From NCBI RefSeq assembly GCF_005848555.1, contig NZ_CP040518.1:682001-746000 (forward strand): a stretch of 64,000 bases of DNA. Direction: 5' to 3'. Under the pieces are notes generated by a model, which saw only the letters and a program-made list of their open reading frames with translations, was not told where the DNA came from and did not search any database. Of the stretch, positions 1-8,879 are shown one piece after another (the stretch's first letter is position 1; each line of letters opens with the position of its first letter). The position numbers and the translations under genes are program-made. The DNA is from Blautia sp. SC05B48. GTDB taxonomy: Bacteria; Bacillota; Clostridia; Lachnospirales; Lachnospiraceae.

Positions 1-389
1 TCCCGTGCATCACCTGCACTGAAATCATCACCCGGATCTGTACTGTCCTCCGGTGTCGCATCCGGTGCTTCTGTAACCTCCGGTGTCTCTGTAGTTTCCG
101 GTGTTTCTGTAATCTCCGGTGTTTCTATAACATCCGGTGTCTCTGCCGGATTCTCCGGTTCAGCCGGTGTTTCTTCTGAACTGTCAGTACTACCTGTCTG
201 ATCCGCTTCTGTCTTCGGCTGCTGTACAGTCGTTCCCTCTTCATCACTGAATACATCCTCAGCCGGATCGCCGGCTGTCTCTGCTGCCATCTGCACGTCT
301 GTACTTCCCAAAGCCGCAGCGCCGGCTTCCAGAGTTCCGCCCATGCATAATGTCAGACTAAGAAAAATTGCCACAACTCTTCTCTTCAC
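1..389 (-). CDS. Secreted Thr/Pro/Glu-repeat protein, N-terminal part (runs off window)
   Basis: The frame opens with GTG at 389-387 behind an AGGAGGG ribosome site and stays open to the window edge, so only about 129 residues are seen. It starts with a signal peptide (VKRRVVAIFLSLTLCMGG, then an Ala-rich cleavage region). An acidic linker and a low-complexity stretch follow, with ETPE/TETPE-like units repeated from about residue 70 to 110. Such linkers usually space a surface or secreted enzyme from the cell wall; the functional domain lies outside the window. It is the gene after ptsH on the same strand, about 50 bp away. No function can be assigned from this part. Confidence 0.75.
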   Translation of the reverse strand, partial: MKRRVVAIFLSLTLCMGGTLEAGAAALGSTDVQMAAETAGDPAEDVFSDEEGTTVQQPKTEADQTGSTDSSEETPAEPENPAETPDVIETPEITETPETTETPEVTEAPDATPEDSTDPGDDFSAGDAR

Positions 390-441
390 AATAATCCCTC
401 CTGATCATGCTGCTGTAAATAATTACTGTATCTGTTACGTA

Positions 442-705
442 TCATTCGCCCAGTCCGCCTTCGATAAGAGCCACAAGTGCATCTATCGCAGCCTGTTCAT
501 CCTCACCCTCGCAGACCAGTGTGATCTCATCCCCGTTTTTTACACAGGCCCCCAGAACACTCAGAACACTTTTGGCATTCGCTGTACCTCCGGCATACTG
601 AAATGTTATGGACGATTTGTATTTTATTGCCTCGCCGCATAAAAGCCCTGCGGGACGAAGATGAAGCCCTGACGGGTTCCTGACCGTTACCTTATAACTT
701 AACAT
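442..705 (-). CDS. ptsH: Phosphocarrier protein HPr
   Basis: An 87-residue protein of normal HPr length. HPr takes a phosphoryl group from PEP through enzyme I on His15 and passes it to PTS EIIA domains; in Firmicutes HPr kinase also phosphorylates Ser46 for carbon catabolite control. Both residues sit at the canonical numbers here: GLHLRPA places His15, and NAKSVLSVLGA places Ser46. The residue after His15 is Leu where Ala is usual. A GGGAG ribosome site precedes the ATG. It follows cdaR by about 60 bp on the same strand, so it may be read from the c-di-AMP operon. Enzyme I is not adjacent. Confidence 0.93.
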   Translation of the reverse strand: MLSYKVTVRNPSGLHLRPAGLLCGEAIKYKSSITFQYAGGTANAKSVLSVLGACVKNGDEITLVCEGEDEQAAIDALVALIEGGLGE

Positions 706-763
706 TGCTGCTGTCTCCCTTTATATTACTTATCCTTCAAACCTTGTCAAAAGCTATGGTCTT

Positions 764-2065
764 TTACTGATTGCTGCTGTCTACATTGGAAACCTTAGAG
801 ATTTTGATCTCCGCAGTTACATCCTCCAGCAGTTTGTAGCCTTCCGGAAGACTGATTTTGATCGGTACTTCGTAGCTGCCCTCCTCCCAGTCATCCATGG
901 AAAGTACTGCTCCTACCGACTTCAGATCGAATTTGGAAAGATCTTCGTCTTCCGCCTGCACCTTTAGCTCAATATCTGCAACTTCAAATGCCAGCTGCAG
1001 ATCATCAGGCAGACCTTTTACTTTGATATCCTCTGTCGGGAAGCTGTATATCTTACTGCCCTCCGGCAGGATATTGACTGTGATCCAGAGGTCCGTGCTG
1101 GATCCAGATGTCAGCTTAAGGCCATCCGGAAGAAGCTCTGACAGGTTTACTTTCTTTTCCACGTCATTGCTCTTTCCTGAAATATCCACATTCTCATTAT
1201 CAAGATAAATAGTATTTCCCTGAAGTTTCAGATTATCCAGTGCTTCTTCACTTCCGGCTACGCTGAAAGTCTCCGGTACTGTCGTGACACTGTCCACAAC
1301 ATAACCTTCTGCCGGTTCTCCCGTATATCCCGCACTGATTCGTATATCAGAACGCACCTTCCAGAGCTTTGCCGTGACATTGACCTTTCCGTTGTTGTCA
1401 AATTTCAGATAGCTCATGGAATTTGATGAAAGTGTATCCTGATTCTTATCTGTAATGGTCAGTTCTGCGCCTGTGATCGTCGTATCCTGGTCGATTCCCT
1501 CAAGCTTTGAACTTACATCCACACTCACACTATCTATTTTACCAACCAGGGATTCCGGTCCTGTAATACGGACTTTTTCCGGATTTGCAGTAAGAGAAGC
1601 AACCTCCAGCCCCTGTGCAGGCTTGCTGTCATCACTGGTAACATTGATTGCAAATTCCTTGGTTACCTTTTTTTCCAGATGGACACTTAGATTCTGCGGT
1701 GACACCCTGACATTCTCCGGAAGTATCCCGGAACAGGTTGCTGTAATGGGGATCATTACAGGATCTGTATCGGTAGACTGGGCCTGCTGCAGGTCTGCAA
1801 CTGCCTTAATATCACTTGAGGTGAGACGGTTGACTATCTTCCGCTCACCTGTAATATAAACACGTACTGAATTTTCACGATCATCCTGCATGACCATCTC
1901 GCCCAGCTGATCCACATAAGCTTCGTTGATGATCTGTACATCTGAGATCACAAAGCCTTTCGTAATGATAGGGTCATCAACATTTACTACGATCAGCCAC
2001 ACCAGGATTCCCACAATAATCGACATGATTTTCAAAGGGATGTTCTTAGTCAGATTTTTCTTCAT
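764..2065 (-). CDS. cdaR: CdaA regulator CdaR, YbbR-domain protein
   Basis: A 433-residue protein with one N-terminal membrane segment (about residues 11-28, LKIMSIIVGILVWLIVVNV) and an extracytoplasmic part made of several beta-rich YbbR repeats. In Firmicutes CdaR binds and modulates the membrane diadenylate cyclase CdaA. Its start overlaps the 3' end of cdaA by 20 bp, which indicates translational coupling. The usual third gene of this operon, glmM, is not downstream; ptsH is. A GGGAGA ribosome site lies inside the cdaA coding end. Confidence 0.93.
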   Translation of the reverse strand: MKKNLTKNIPLKIMSIIVGILVWLIVVNVDDPIITKGFVISDVQIINEAYVDQLGEMVMQDDRENSVRVYITGERKIVNRLTSSDIKAVADLQQAQSTDTDPVMIPITATCSGILPENVRVSPQNLSVHLEKKVTKEFAINVTSDDSKPAQGLEVASLTANPEKVRITGPESLVGKIDSVSVDVSSKLEGIDQDTTITGAELTITDKNQDTLSSNSMSYLKFDNNGKVNVTAKLWKVRSDIRISAGYTGEPAEGYVVDSVTTVPETFSVAGSEEALDNLKLQGNTIYLDNENVDISGKSNDVEKKVNLSELLPDGLKLTSGSSTDLWITVNILPEGSKIYSFPTEDIKVKGLPDDLQLAFEVADIELKVQAEDEDLSKFDLKSVGAVLSMDDWEEGSYEVPIKISLPEGYKLLEDVTAEIKISKVSNVDSSNQ

Positions 2066-2930
2066 GTTTCACTCTCCCTTTCAGCAGATTTCTCAGCTTA
2101 CCGTTGTCAACAACCTTTTTATTCTGAGCAGAAACAAGTATTTCTCGAAGCTGTTTGCTGTTAAGCCCTCTGGATAACTCACCGCCTCTGGCCACAGAAA
2201 CCTGTCCCGTTTCTTCCGAAACAATGATCGTAAGAGAATCCGTAGCTTCACTGATACCCACACCTGCTCTGTGTCTTGTTCCCAGCTGTTTGCTCAGTTC
2301 CATATTATCTGAAAGAGGTAGATAGCAGGTTGCTGCTACCACGCGGTTACCTCGCACGATCACCGCTCCGTCATGAAGAGGTGTATTATGCTCAAAAATA
2401 TTGATCAGAAGCTGACTGGTAAGGATACCGTCAATATTGATACCGGTTCTCACATATTCATCAAGCCGGATCTCTTCCTCGATCACGATCAGTGCTCCGG
2501 TCTTAACTTCACCCATATCAAAACAGGCCTTTACCAGTTCATTGATAGTCTTGTCATTAAAACGCTCCTGTACTTCCCTGCCGGAATCAAAGGGAATAAT
2601 GTTAGAAACAAACTTCTTCTGTCCCAGCTGCTCCAGGGCCTTCCTCAGCTCCGGCTGAAAGATTACGATCACACCGATCACCAGCACATTAGCCAGATTC
2701 CGGAAGATCCAGAGGATCGTATTCATTTTGAAGATATATGCGACCAGGATAAATCCAAGGACGATCAAAATGCCCTTCAGAAGGGTATATGCACGTGTGA
2801 ATTTGATCCATGCCATAAACTGATATACAAAAAAGGAAATCAGTCCGATCTCAATGATATCTATCACGCCAAATCCCGGAAGGGAAATTTTTCCCAGATA
2901 TCCGACCACAACTGTCAGCACATTCTGCAT
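2046..2930 (-). CDS. cdaA: Membrane diadenylate cyclase CdaA (c-di-AMP synthase)
   Basis: A 294-residue enzyme that makes c-di-AMP from two ATP. Three membrane helices occupy about residues 22-42, 45-67 and 71-92, followed by a DAC catalytic domain. The signature motifs are visible: DGA at 187-189 (metal/ATP binding) and RHR at 219-221 (phosphate binding), in LHDGAVIVRGNR and GTRHRAGVG. The start follows AAAGGAGGAG. c-di-AMP controls potassium and osmolyte transport and wall homeostasis in these bacteria. It is coupled to cdaR downstream and follows two membrane-protein genes. Confidence 0.96.
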   Translation of the reverse strand: MQNVLTVVVGYLGKISLPGFGVIDIIEIGLISFFVYQFMAWIKFTRAYTLLKGILIVLGFILVAYIFKMNTILWIFRNLANVLVIGVIVIFQPELRKALEQLGQKKFVSNIIPFDSGREVQERFNDKTINELVKACFDMGEVKTGALIVIEEEIRLDEYVRTGINIDGILTSQLLINIFEHNTPLHDGAVIVRGNRVVAATCYLPLSDNMELSKQLGTRHRAGVGISEATDSLTIIVSEETGQVSVARGGELSRGLNSKQLREILVSAQNKKVVDNGKLRNLLKGRVKHEEKSD

Positions 2931-2972
2931 AAGTCTCCTCCTTTCTTCCTGAGCTATTCCAATCGTTCCTGT

Positions 2973-4082
2973 TTAAAGATCCTTCAGTGATTCCTCCAGC
3001 TGTTTTTCGAAATCGATCTTGTCCAATCCCTGCGGTTTCTCACTTACTGTATTTTCGGAAACCATATCCGGCATCTTTACTGTATGCATTTCTTTCTTCT
3101 CATGAAATACATCATCACTGAAAGACACAACACTGTCTTCTTTTTTTTCTTCCTTTACCGGCTCCGCATTGATCTTTTTGATACTTCTCTCAGAAGTGGC
3201 GACCGATGCCTTCGGAACGGCTTTTACGTAGTAATAGTACTCATCATCCTCATATTCCAGACGTTCTGTTCTGCTGTAATCTCCGCCAAAAACAAAGAAC
3301 TCCAGAACAAATCCTGCCAGTACGGAAACCACTGTGGACAGGATCATCGGCACCATGGCTACCGTAATACTAAGGCAGAAATCTCCGGCAAGGATAATCA
3401 GGATATAGATCACGCCGCCGGCAATGACAGCGATCCTCCATGCATAATCAAACGCCCGTGTTCTCAGAAGGTTCACAAACAGGACCACTGCCACAAACGC
3501 AATCACCGTGATCCACATTGCCCAGTTGTGGACAAGTCCGTCAGAGATCAGCTTCAGTTTTTCTGTGATCTCTGCGGCAGGATCACTGAGTGCCGCCGAC
3601 TGCGCATGTACAAACCGTATAAAATAATAGATCACAACACCGCATCCGGCCGGAAGCGCTGACAATGCGCTGCCCAGCAGGCCTGCTCCGATCGGCATAA
3701 GTGCAGGAACACCAAATCCAAAGGAAAGTGGTGTAAGGATCATTGCAAGATTCTGTGACCTGCTGAATCTGAGGAACAGAATCATCATCAACAGAATAAG
3801 AAGCAGCATAAATCCTGCCGTTTCGATCCCGACTGCATAACAGTGACCGATCATCAACGCAAATCCCATAAACATCATCACGGAAACCGGAAGGATCGAA
3901 CATACAAGCGCCAGGATCAGGACAATAAAAATATTATCCAGCTGTTTCATGTAGCCCATATTGCTGTTGATCCAGAGAAAATAGGCAAATGCCAGAACAA
4001 ACTTCAGGACCGGCAGTATATATACTTCATATTGTCCGTAAAATCTTTTGATATTCTGTTTGATCTCAAGTAAAGCTGTCAT
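2973..4082 (-). CDS. Polytopic membrane protein upstream of cdaA, function unknown
   Basis: 369 residues. About nine hydrophobic segments fill residues 20-275. A soluble, charged cytoplasmic tail follows (DDEYYYYVKAVPK, then Lys/Glu-rich to the C-terminus). I do not recognise an enzyme or transporter motif; proteins like this are sometimes labelled ABC permease without support. The tail, the position directly before cdaA (42 bp gap) and the 4-bp overlap with the membrane gene upstream suggest a partner of the c-di-AMP or envelope system. That is inference from context only. GGAGGA precedes the ATG. Confidence 0.7.
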   Translation of the reverse strand: MTALLEIKQNIKRFYGQYEVYILPVLKFVLAFAYFLWINSNMGYMKQLDNIFIVLILALVCSILPVSVMMFMGFALMIGHCYAVGIETAGFMLLLILLMMILFLRFSRSQNLAMILTPLSFGFGVPALMPIGAGLLGSALSALPAGCGVVIYYFIRFVHAQSAALSDPAAEITEKLKLISDGLVHNWAMWITVIAFVAVVLFVNLLRTRAFDYAWRIAVIAGGVIYILIILAGDFCLSITVAMVPMILSTVVSVLAGFVLEFFVFGGDYSRTERLEYEDDEYYYYVKAVPKASVATSERSIKKINAEPVKEEKKEDSVVSFSDDVFHEKKEMHTVKMPDMVSENTVSEKPQGLDKIDFEKQLEESLKDL

Positions 4083-4513
4083 TTTCTATGTCCTCCTGCA
4101 TTTCTCCGGACCGGATTTCTTTTTTCCTCCCGCCCGTAGATTTTTTCCAGTCTTGTAAGATCCTGATAATATTCCCTGACACTTTTTTTTGCCCGGAAAT
4201 ATTTCACAGAATACTGGATGTAGGTCAGTATCGAATACATGACAAGTACGATCAGATAGCCGACGACGATATAGATCCCAACCTCGACCAGATTAATCTT
4301 ATTCACATTATCCATAAGATATTCGCTGAAATATGCAGCAACACCTGCAAGTCCCAATACATACCCGATCGTTACCAGAAAAAAGTTTCTGATCAGTGCA
4401 AGTCCAATATAATCACTTCGATAATATCTGCTCACCGGAAGATACTTCCTGCCTTCGCCATGTTCATACATAGCCAGACGGTTCATGATCTTCACTTTTT
4501 CTTCATTTACCAT
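4079..4513 (-). CDS. Small two-helix membrane protein, first gene of the c-di-AMP operon
   Basis: 144 residues with two predicted membrane helices (about 44-66 and 79-100) and basic ends. The C-terminus is rich in Arg/Lys (REEKRNPVRRNAGGHRK). It overlaps the next gene by 4 bp (ATGA type), so the two are probably co-translated. GAGGAG precedes the ATG. About 150 bp of sequence separates it from comFC, which fits this gene being the promoter-proximal member of the operon that ends at cdaR or ptsH. No family is recognised. Confidence 0.7.
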   Translation of the reverse strand: MVNEEKVKIMNRLAMYEHGEGRKYLPVSRYYRSDYIGLALIRNFFLVTIGYVLGLAGVAAYFSEYLMDNVNKINLVEVGIYIVVGYLIVLVMYSILTYIQYSVKYFRAKKSVREYYQDLTRLEKIYGREEKRNPVRRNAGGHRK

Positions 4514-4660
4514 AAAAATAACTCCTCATAAGCTTTCTTTATCAGGAAAATCCCCGATATATGATCCGCATTACGCTTTCCATACAGTTATACTGTTTAA
4601 CTGCAATCAAATTTATTGTAGCATAGTTCCATACCTATGAAAAGTGTTTTTTCGGCTGTT

Positions 4661-5368
4661 TCATGCCCTTCCTGCGCATATTGTCAGAAAATAAACTTTC
4701 TCTGCACCGGCCTCAAAAAGACACATTGCCATGGCATCTGCTGTACTTCCTGTTGTGTATACATCATCCACCACAAGTACAGAAAAACCCGTGATCTTTT
4801 CGGTTACCCGATATGCATTTTTCAGGTTCTGACGCCTCTGTATGGCATTGAGTTTTTTCTGAGATCTTGTGCTTCGTATCTTCTTTACCAGATGCTCATT
4901 CCATGGGATCCCTGTAAGATCACTGAGCCTTTCTGCCAGATACGCTGCCTGGTTAAAGCCTCTCATCCTTTTTTTTCTGGGATGCAGAGGAACGGGAACG
5001 ATCAGATCAGGCTTCCACCGTTCCAGATATTTTTTTCCGAAGACGCTCATTGCCTTTGCATAAAAATCCCCATATTCCCGACATCCGTAATACTTAAATC
5101 GTACCAGAGACTGTCTCCAGACCTCTCCGTACCAGAAAATACTTCTGCCCTCCGTAAAATGATGAGCACCCTTGCGGCAGTCTTCACAGTATTCTTCTTC
5201 CATTTTTACCGGTCTTCCGCATTTCATACACCGGGGACCGGATATAGGTCTGACCTTTCCGGAACACTCCGGACAGATCAGCCGATCTTTTTCTTTCAGT
5301 ATCTGATGACACAGCGGGCATTTTTTCGGGTAAAGCATGGCAAGTAAAAAATCTGCTGTTTTTTTCAA
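4661..5368 (-). CDS. comFC: ComF-family phosphoribosyltransferase-like protein
   Basis: 235 residues, the normal size of ComFC. The N-terminus is a zinc-ribbon region with paired cysteines at about 17/20, 32/35, 47/50 and 61/64. The C-terminal half is a type I phosphoribosyltransferase fold with the PRPP loop VVDDVYTTGS at about 199-208. The family takes part in natural DNA uptake; the exact reaction is not settled. The start is TTG at 5368-5366 within TTGA, overlapping the recD2 stop by 4 bp, with AAAGGA upstream, so it is translationally coupled to recD2. Confidence 0.9.
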   Translation of the reverse strand: MKKTADFLLAMLYPKKCPLCHQILKEKDRLICPECSGKVRPISGPRCMKCGRPVKMEEEYCEDCRKGAHHFTEGRSIFWYGEVWRQSLVRFKYYGCREYGDFYAKAMSVFGKKYLERWKPDLIVPVPLHPRKKRMRGFNQAAYLAERLSDLTGIPWNEHLVKKIRSTRSQKKLNAIQRRQNLKNAYRVTEKITGFSVLVVDDVYTTGSTADAMAMCLFEAGAEKVYFLTICAGRA

Positions 5369-7650
5369 GAAAGTCCTTTCTCCCCGATGGCGCTCTCTTT
5401 CTGTTCAGATTCATCCAGCTCCCGGATCCGTCTGTCCAGAGAGCTGTATCTCTGCTGCTGTTTTTCATTGCGGATCATCTCCGCAAAAGTGGTCTCGCTG
5501 CCTACTACGGTAACACATTTTCTGGCTCTGGTCACTGCTGTATACAGAAGATTCCGATTCATCAGCATCCTTGGTCCGGAAAGGATCGGAAGGATCACTG
5601 CCGGATATTCTGAGCCCTGGGACTTATGTATGGTCACTGCATAGGCGAGTTCCAGTTCCTCAAGCTGTTTGAAGGAATATTCTGCCTGTCTGCCATCCTC
5701 AAATTCCACGGTGGCCGTTTCCGCAAATTCATTGATCTCCGTCATAATACCGGTATCTCCGTTAAACACGCCCACGCCTTTATCCACAGGAATCTTGTAT
5801 CGTCCAAGGATTTCCCACTCCAGCTGGTAATTGTTCTTCACCTGCATCACCTTATCCCCTTCACGGAAAAGACGCTGTCCGATCTCTTTCTCCTTTTTCT
5901 TTTCATCCGGCGGGTTCAAATATCTCTGAAGGATCTGGTTCAGCCGCTCCACACCTAAAAGTCCCTTACGCATAGGAGTGAGCACCTGAATCTCATAAGG
6001 CTTTGCATCTACATAACGCGGAAGCTTCTCCTGGATCAGTGCGATCACCACACGGATAATGATGTCCGCGTCATATCTTTTCAGAAAAAAGAAATCCCGG
6101 CTCTTGTTATTGATGGTCACCTGCTCGCCCCGGTTGATCTTATGGGCATTCACCACAATATCACTTTCAGATGCCTGGCGGAAAATCTTTTTCAACTCTA
6201 CTACCGAAAAACAGCCGCTGCGGATAATATCCCTCAGAACATTTCCCGGGCCTACACTGGGAAGCTGATTTTCATCACCTACCAGGATCAGCCTGGTCCC
6301 TGCTGTCACTGCAAGAAGCAATGAATGCATCAGTGCGATATCTACCATGGACATCTCATCAATGATGATCACATCCGCTTCCAGCGGATTCTCCGAATTC
6401 CTGTCAAAATGAACTGCACGGCCTTCCTGCTCTTCCTCCGGCATCCCGTTCAGTTCCAGAAGTCTGTGGATCGTCTGAGCCTCGTATCCGGTAGCCTCTG
6501 TCATTCGCTTGGCTGCACGGCCGGTAGGGGCTGCAAGCCGCAGCTCAGCGCCTTCCTCTTCAAAATAACGGATAATAGCATTGATCGTTGTAGTCTTTCC
6601 GGTTCCCGGCCCTCCGGTCAGAATGAACAGACCATGACTGGCAGCTGCCGCCACTGCCTGTTTCTGCATTTCATCTAACCGGGTTCCTGTCTCCTTTTCG
6701 ATCCTGTTGATCCGTTTCTCCACCATCTCCTCATCTTCCGGGCAGAGAATGTTCAGCTCACAGAGCATTCTGGCTGAATTCAGCTCAAGATAATAATATC
6801 GTGTGGGATAGACAACTGCACCTTCTTCTGTTTCTTTCAGGATCAGTTTCCGGTCTACTATCATGTCCATGAGATGTTTTTCCATGTAGGAGGAATCTAC
6901 TCCCAAAAGTCCGGATGCCCTGGAAAAAAGTTCCTCCTTCGGAAGATAGATATGGCCTTCTCCTGAAGCCTGTAGGAGAGTATACAGCATTCCGCTTCTT
7001 ATCCTGTAATCTGAATCTGTATGGATCCCGATCCGGGAAGCGATCTCATCTGCGATACGGAATCCCACACCACTGATATCCTCTGCAAGGCGATACGGAT
7101 TCTCCTGCAGGACTCCATATACAGTCTGTCCGTATTTCTGATAGATTTTTGCGCCGAGATTCAGCGATATCCCGTATTTCTGGAGAAAGATCATAGCGCG
7201 GCGCATATCTGCTTTCTCCGTCATCTGTTCTGCGATCTCCATGGCCTTTTTTTCGCTGATTCCCTTGATCTCAGCCAGCCGCTCCGGTTCTTCCTCCACA
7301 ATACGCATGGTATCATCGCCGAAACGACGTACGATCCTGGCCGCCAGTGCCGCACCGATCCCTTTGATCGCGCCGGAACCCAGATAACGTTCCATGGCCA
7401 GTGCATCCTCCGGCATTTTTTCTACGTAGGAGGATATCTGAAACTGTTTACCATACACCGGATGTGTTGTATAATTTCCGGAAGCTTCAATGGCAGCCCC
7501 CTGGGTGATAGCAGGAAATGTTCCCACACAGGTCAGTTCCTGTTCCTCTTCCATCCCTTTCAGTACCATGACCGTATATCCATTATCTTCATTCCGGAAG
7601 ATCACATGATCTATATATCCTGTAACTGTCTCACTCATTTTCTTCTCCAT
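5365..7650 (-). CDS. recD2: RecD2-type 5'-3' DNA helicase
   Basis: 761 residues from the ATG at 7650, chosen because AGAGG precedes it; an in-frame start 30 bp upstream lacks a site. The N-terminal part carries an OB-like domain and helix-hairpin-helix motifs (about 95-145, GSGAIKGIG and AEIKGISEKKA). A superfamily 1B helicase core follows with Walker A GGPGTGKTT at about 346-354, DEMSM as motif II, GDENQLPSVGPG as motif III, and a C-terminal TIHKSQGSEYP/YTAVTRA block. RecD2 occurs in bacteria outside RecBCD and acts in recombination and replication-fork repair. It is followed by comFC in a 4-bp overlap. Confidence 0.95.
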   Translation of the reverse strand: MEKKMSETVTGYIDHVIFRNEDNGYTVMVLKGMEEEQELTCVGTFPAITQGAAIEASGNYTTHPVYGKQFQISSYVEKMPEDALAMERYLGSGAIKGIGAALAARIVRRFGDDTMRIVEEEPERLAEIKGISEKKAMEIAEQMTEKADMRRAMIFLQKYGISLNLGAKIYQKYGQTVYGVLQENPYRLAEDISGVGFRIADEIASRIGIHTDSDYRIRSGMLYTLLQASGEGHIYLPKEELFSRASGLLGVDSSYMEKHLMDMIVDRKLILKETEEGAVVYPTRYYYLELNSARMLCELNILCPEDEEMVEKRINRIEKETGTRLDEMQKQAVAAAASHGLFILTGGPGTGKTTTINAIIRYFEEEGAELRLAAPTGRAAKRMTEATGYEAQTIHRLLELNGMPEEEQEGRAVHFDRNSENPLEADVIIIDEMSMVDIALMHSLLLAVTAGTRLILVGDENQLPSVGPGNVLRDIIRSGCFSVVELKKIFRQASESDIVVNAHKINRGEQVTINNKSRDFFFLKRYDADIIIRVVIALIQEKLPRYVDAKPYEIQVLTPMRKGLLGVERLNQILQRYLNPPDEKKKEKEIGQRLFREGDKVMQVKNNYQLEWEILGRYKIPVDKGVGVFNGDTGIMTEINEFAETATVEFEDGRQAEYSFKQLEELELAYAVTIHKSQGSEYPAVILPILSGPRMLMNRNLLYTAVTRARKCVTVVGSETTFAEMIRNEKQQQRYSSLDRRIRELDESEQKESAIGEKGLS

Positions 7651-7671
7651 CTGTAAACCTCTGATAACAGC

Positions 7672-7697
7672 AAAAGGCACTGCAGCTGCAGCGCCTT
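7672..7697 (-). terminator. Intrinsic terminator after mreB
   Basis: An almost perfect palindrome (AAGGC-CTGCAG-CTGCAG-GCCTT with one mismatch near each end) followed on the minus strand by TTTT. It lies between the mreB stop and the recD2 start and would end mreB transcripts. The alternative is a simple PstI/PvuII-like palindrome with no role. Confidence 0.6.
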
Positions 7698-7763
7698 ATC
7701 TGTATGAGTTTCCTGCGGCAATCACTTCTCTGCTCCTGTGCCGTCCAGACAACCCATAACGGT

Positions 7764-8747
7764 TTACATCCTTGACATGATTTCCGCATATTTTCCTGTT
7801 CCTGCAGCCACTACAAGCATTGCATCCTGTACAGTCAGTGTGCTGACTCCTGTTTTCTGCTCGATCAATGTATCCATTCCATGCAGCATAGCACCTCCAC
7901 CTGTAAGAACGATTCCTCTGTCCATGATATCTGCCGCCAGCTCTGGTGGTGTTTTTTCAAGAACACCATGTACAGTTTCCACGATCTGCCCGGTCGTTTC
8001 CCTTAAAGCGGTCCGGATCTCCTCAGAAGTCAGTGTTGCCACCTTCGGAAGTCCTGTGATGATATTTCTGCCCTTGACCTCCATCGTTCGAAGATCCGCT
8101 TCTTCACTGGCTGTTCCGATCTTGATCTTGATATTCTCCGCTGCATCCTCCCCGATAAAGAGACTATGCTTCTCACGTACATAATTCATGATTGCATGAT
8201 CAAAATTATCTCCTGCAACCTTCACAGAAGCGGAAACAACCACTCCCCCTACCGATATGACCGCAACATCCGTAGTCCCTGCACCGATATCCACGATCAG
8301 ATTACCAAATGGCTTGGTGATATCTACACCTGCACCGATAGCAGCAGCGATAGGCTCGTCCACAAGAAAAACTTCCCTGGCTCCTGACTGATAGGCAGCT
8401 TCCTCAATTGCTTTACGCTCAATCTCCGTGATCCCACTCGGAACACTGATGCTGACTCTCGGTTTCCGGAACGCTCTTCGTCCCATAGCCTGTGAAATAA
8501 AATATTTCAGCATCTTTTCCATTACATTATAATCTACGATCACACCTCTTCGGATCGGCCAGATCACTTCCATATTGGAAGTCAGATGGCTTGCCATCTG
8601 TCTGGCTTCCTCACCGATCGCTCTGATCTTCTCTGTATCTTTATCATAAACAACCACAGAAGGCTCTCTTAAAACGATCCCCTTGCCTGTGGAAAACACC
8701 AGACTGTTTCTGGTTCCCAGATCGATTCCAATATCCTTTGCCGGCAT
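7764..8747 (-). CDS. mreB: MreB/Mbl family rod-shape actin homologue
   Basis: 327 residues from the ATG at 8747, which has GGGAGG six bases upstream; the frame is open 29 codons further but without a ribosome site. It shows the actin-family phosphate-1 loop (DIGIDLGTRNSLVF), phosphate-2 (NLIVDIGAGTTDVAVIS) and adenosine (GIVLTGGGAMLHGMD) motifs. MreB-type filaments guide lateral wall synthesis under the membrane. mreC and mreD are absent nearby, so this is a lone paralogue; whether it is closer to MreB, Mbl or MreBH cannot be decided by eye. Confidence 0.92.
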   Translation of the reverse strand: MPAKDIGIDLGTRNSLVFSTGKGIVLREPSVVVYDKDTEKIRAIGEEARQMASHLTSNMEVIWPIRRGVIVDYNVMEKMLKYFISQAMGRRAFRKPRVSISVPSGITEIERKAIEEAAYQSGAREVFLVDEPIAAAIGAGVDITKPFGNLIVDIGAGTTDVAVISVGGVVVSASVKVAGDNFDHAIMNYVREKHSLFIGEDAAENIKIKIGTASEEADLRTMEVKGRNIITGLPKVATLTSEEIRTALRETTGQIVETVHGVLEKTPPELAADIMDRGIVLTGGGAMLHGMDTLIEQKTGVSTLTVQDAMLVVAAGTGKYAEIMSRM

Positions 8748-8879
8748 AAATCCTCCCGCCTGCGTCATACTCATTCGTATGCTGACGCATTTCTGACTTA
8801 TTCTGTTCCGGTCTGTGCCGAAACGTTCCCGCACTTCATTATATACAAAACCACAGAAATTGAAAAGAACTTTTACCGG

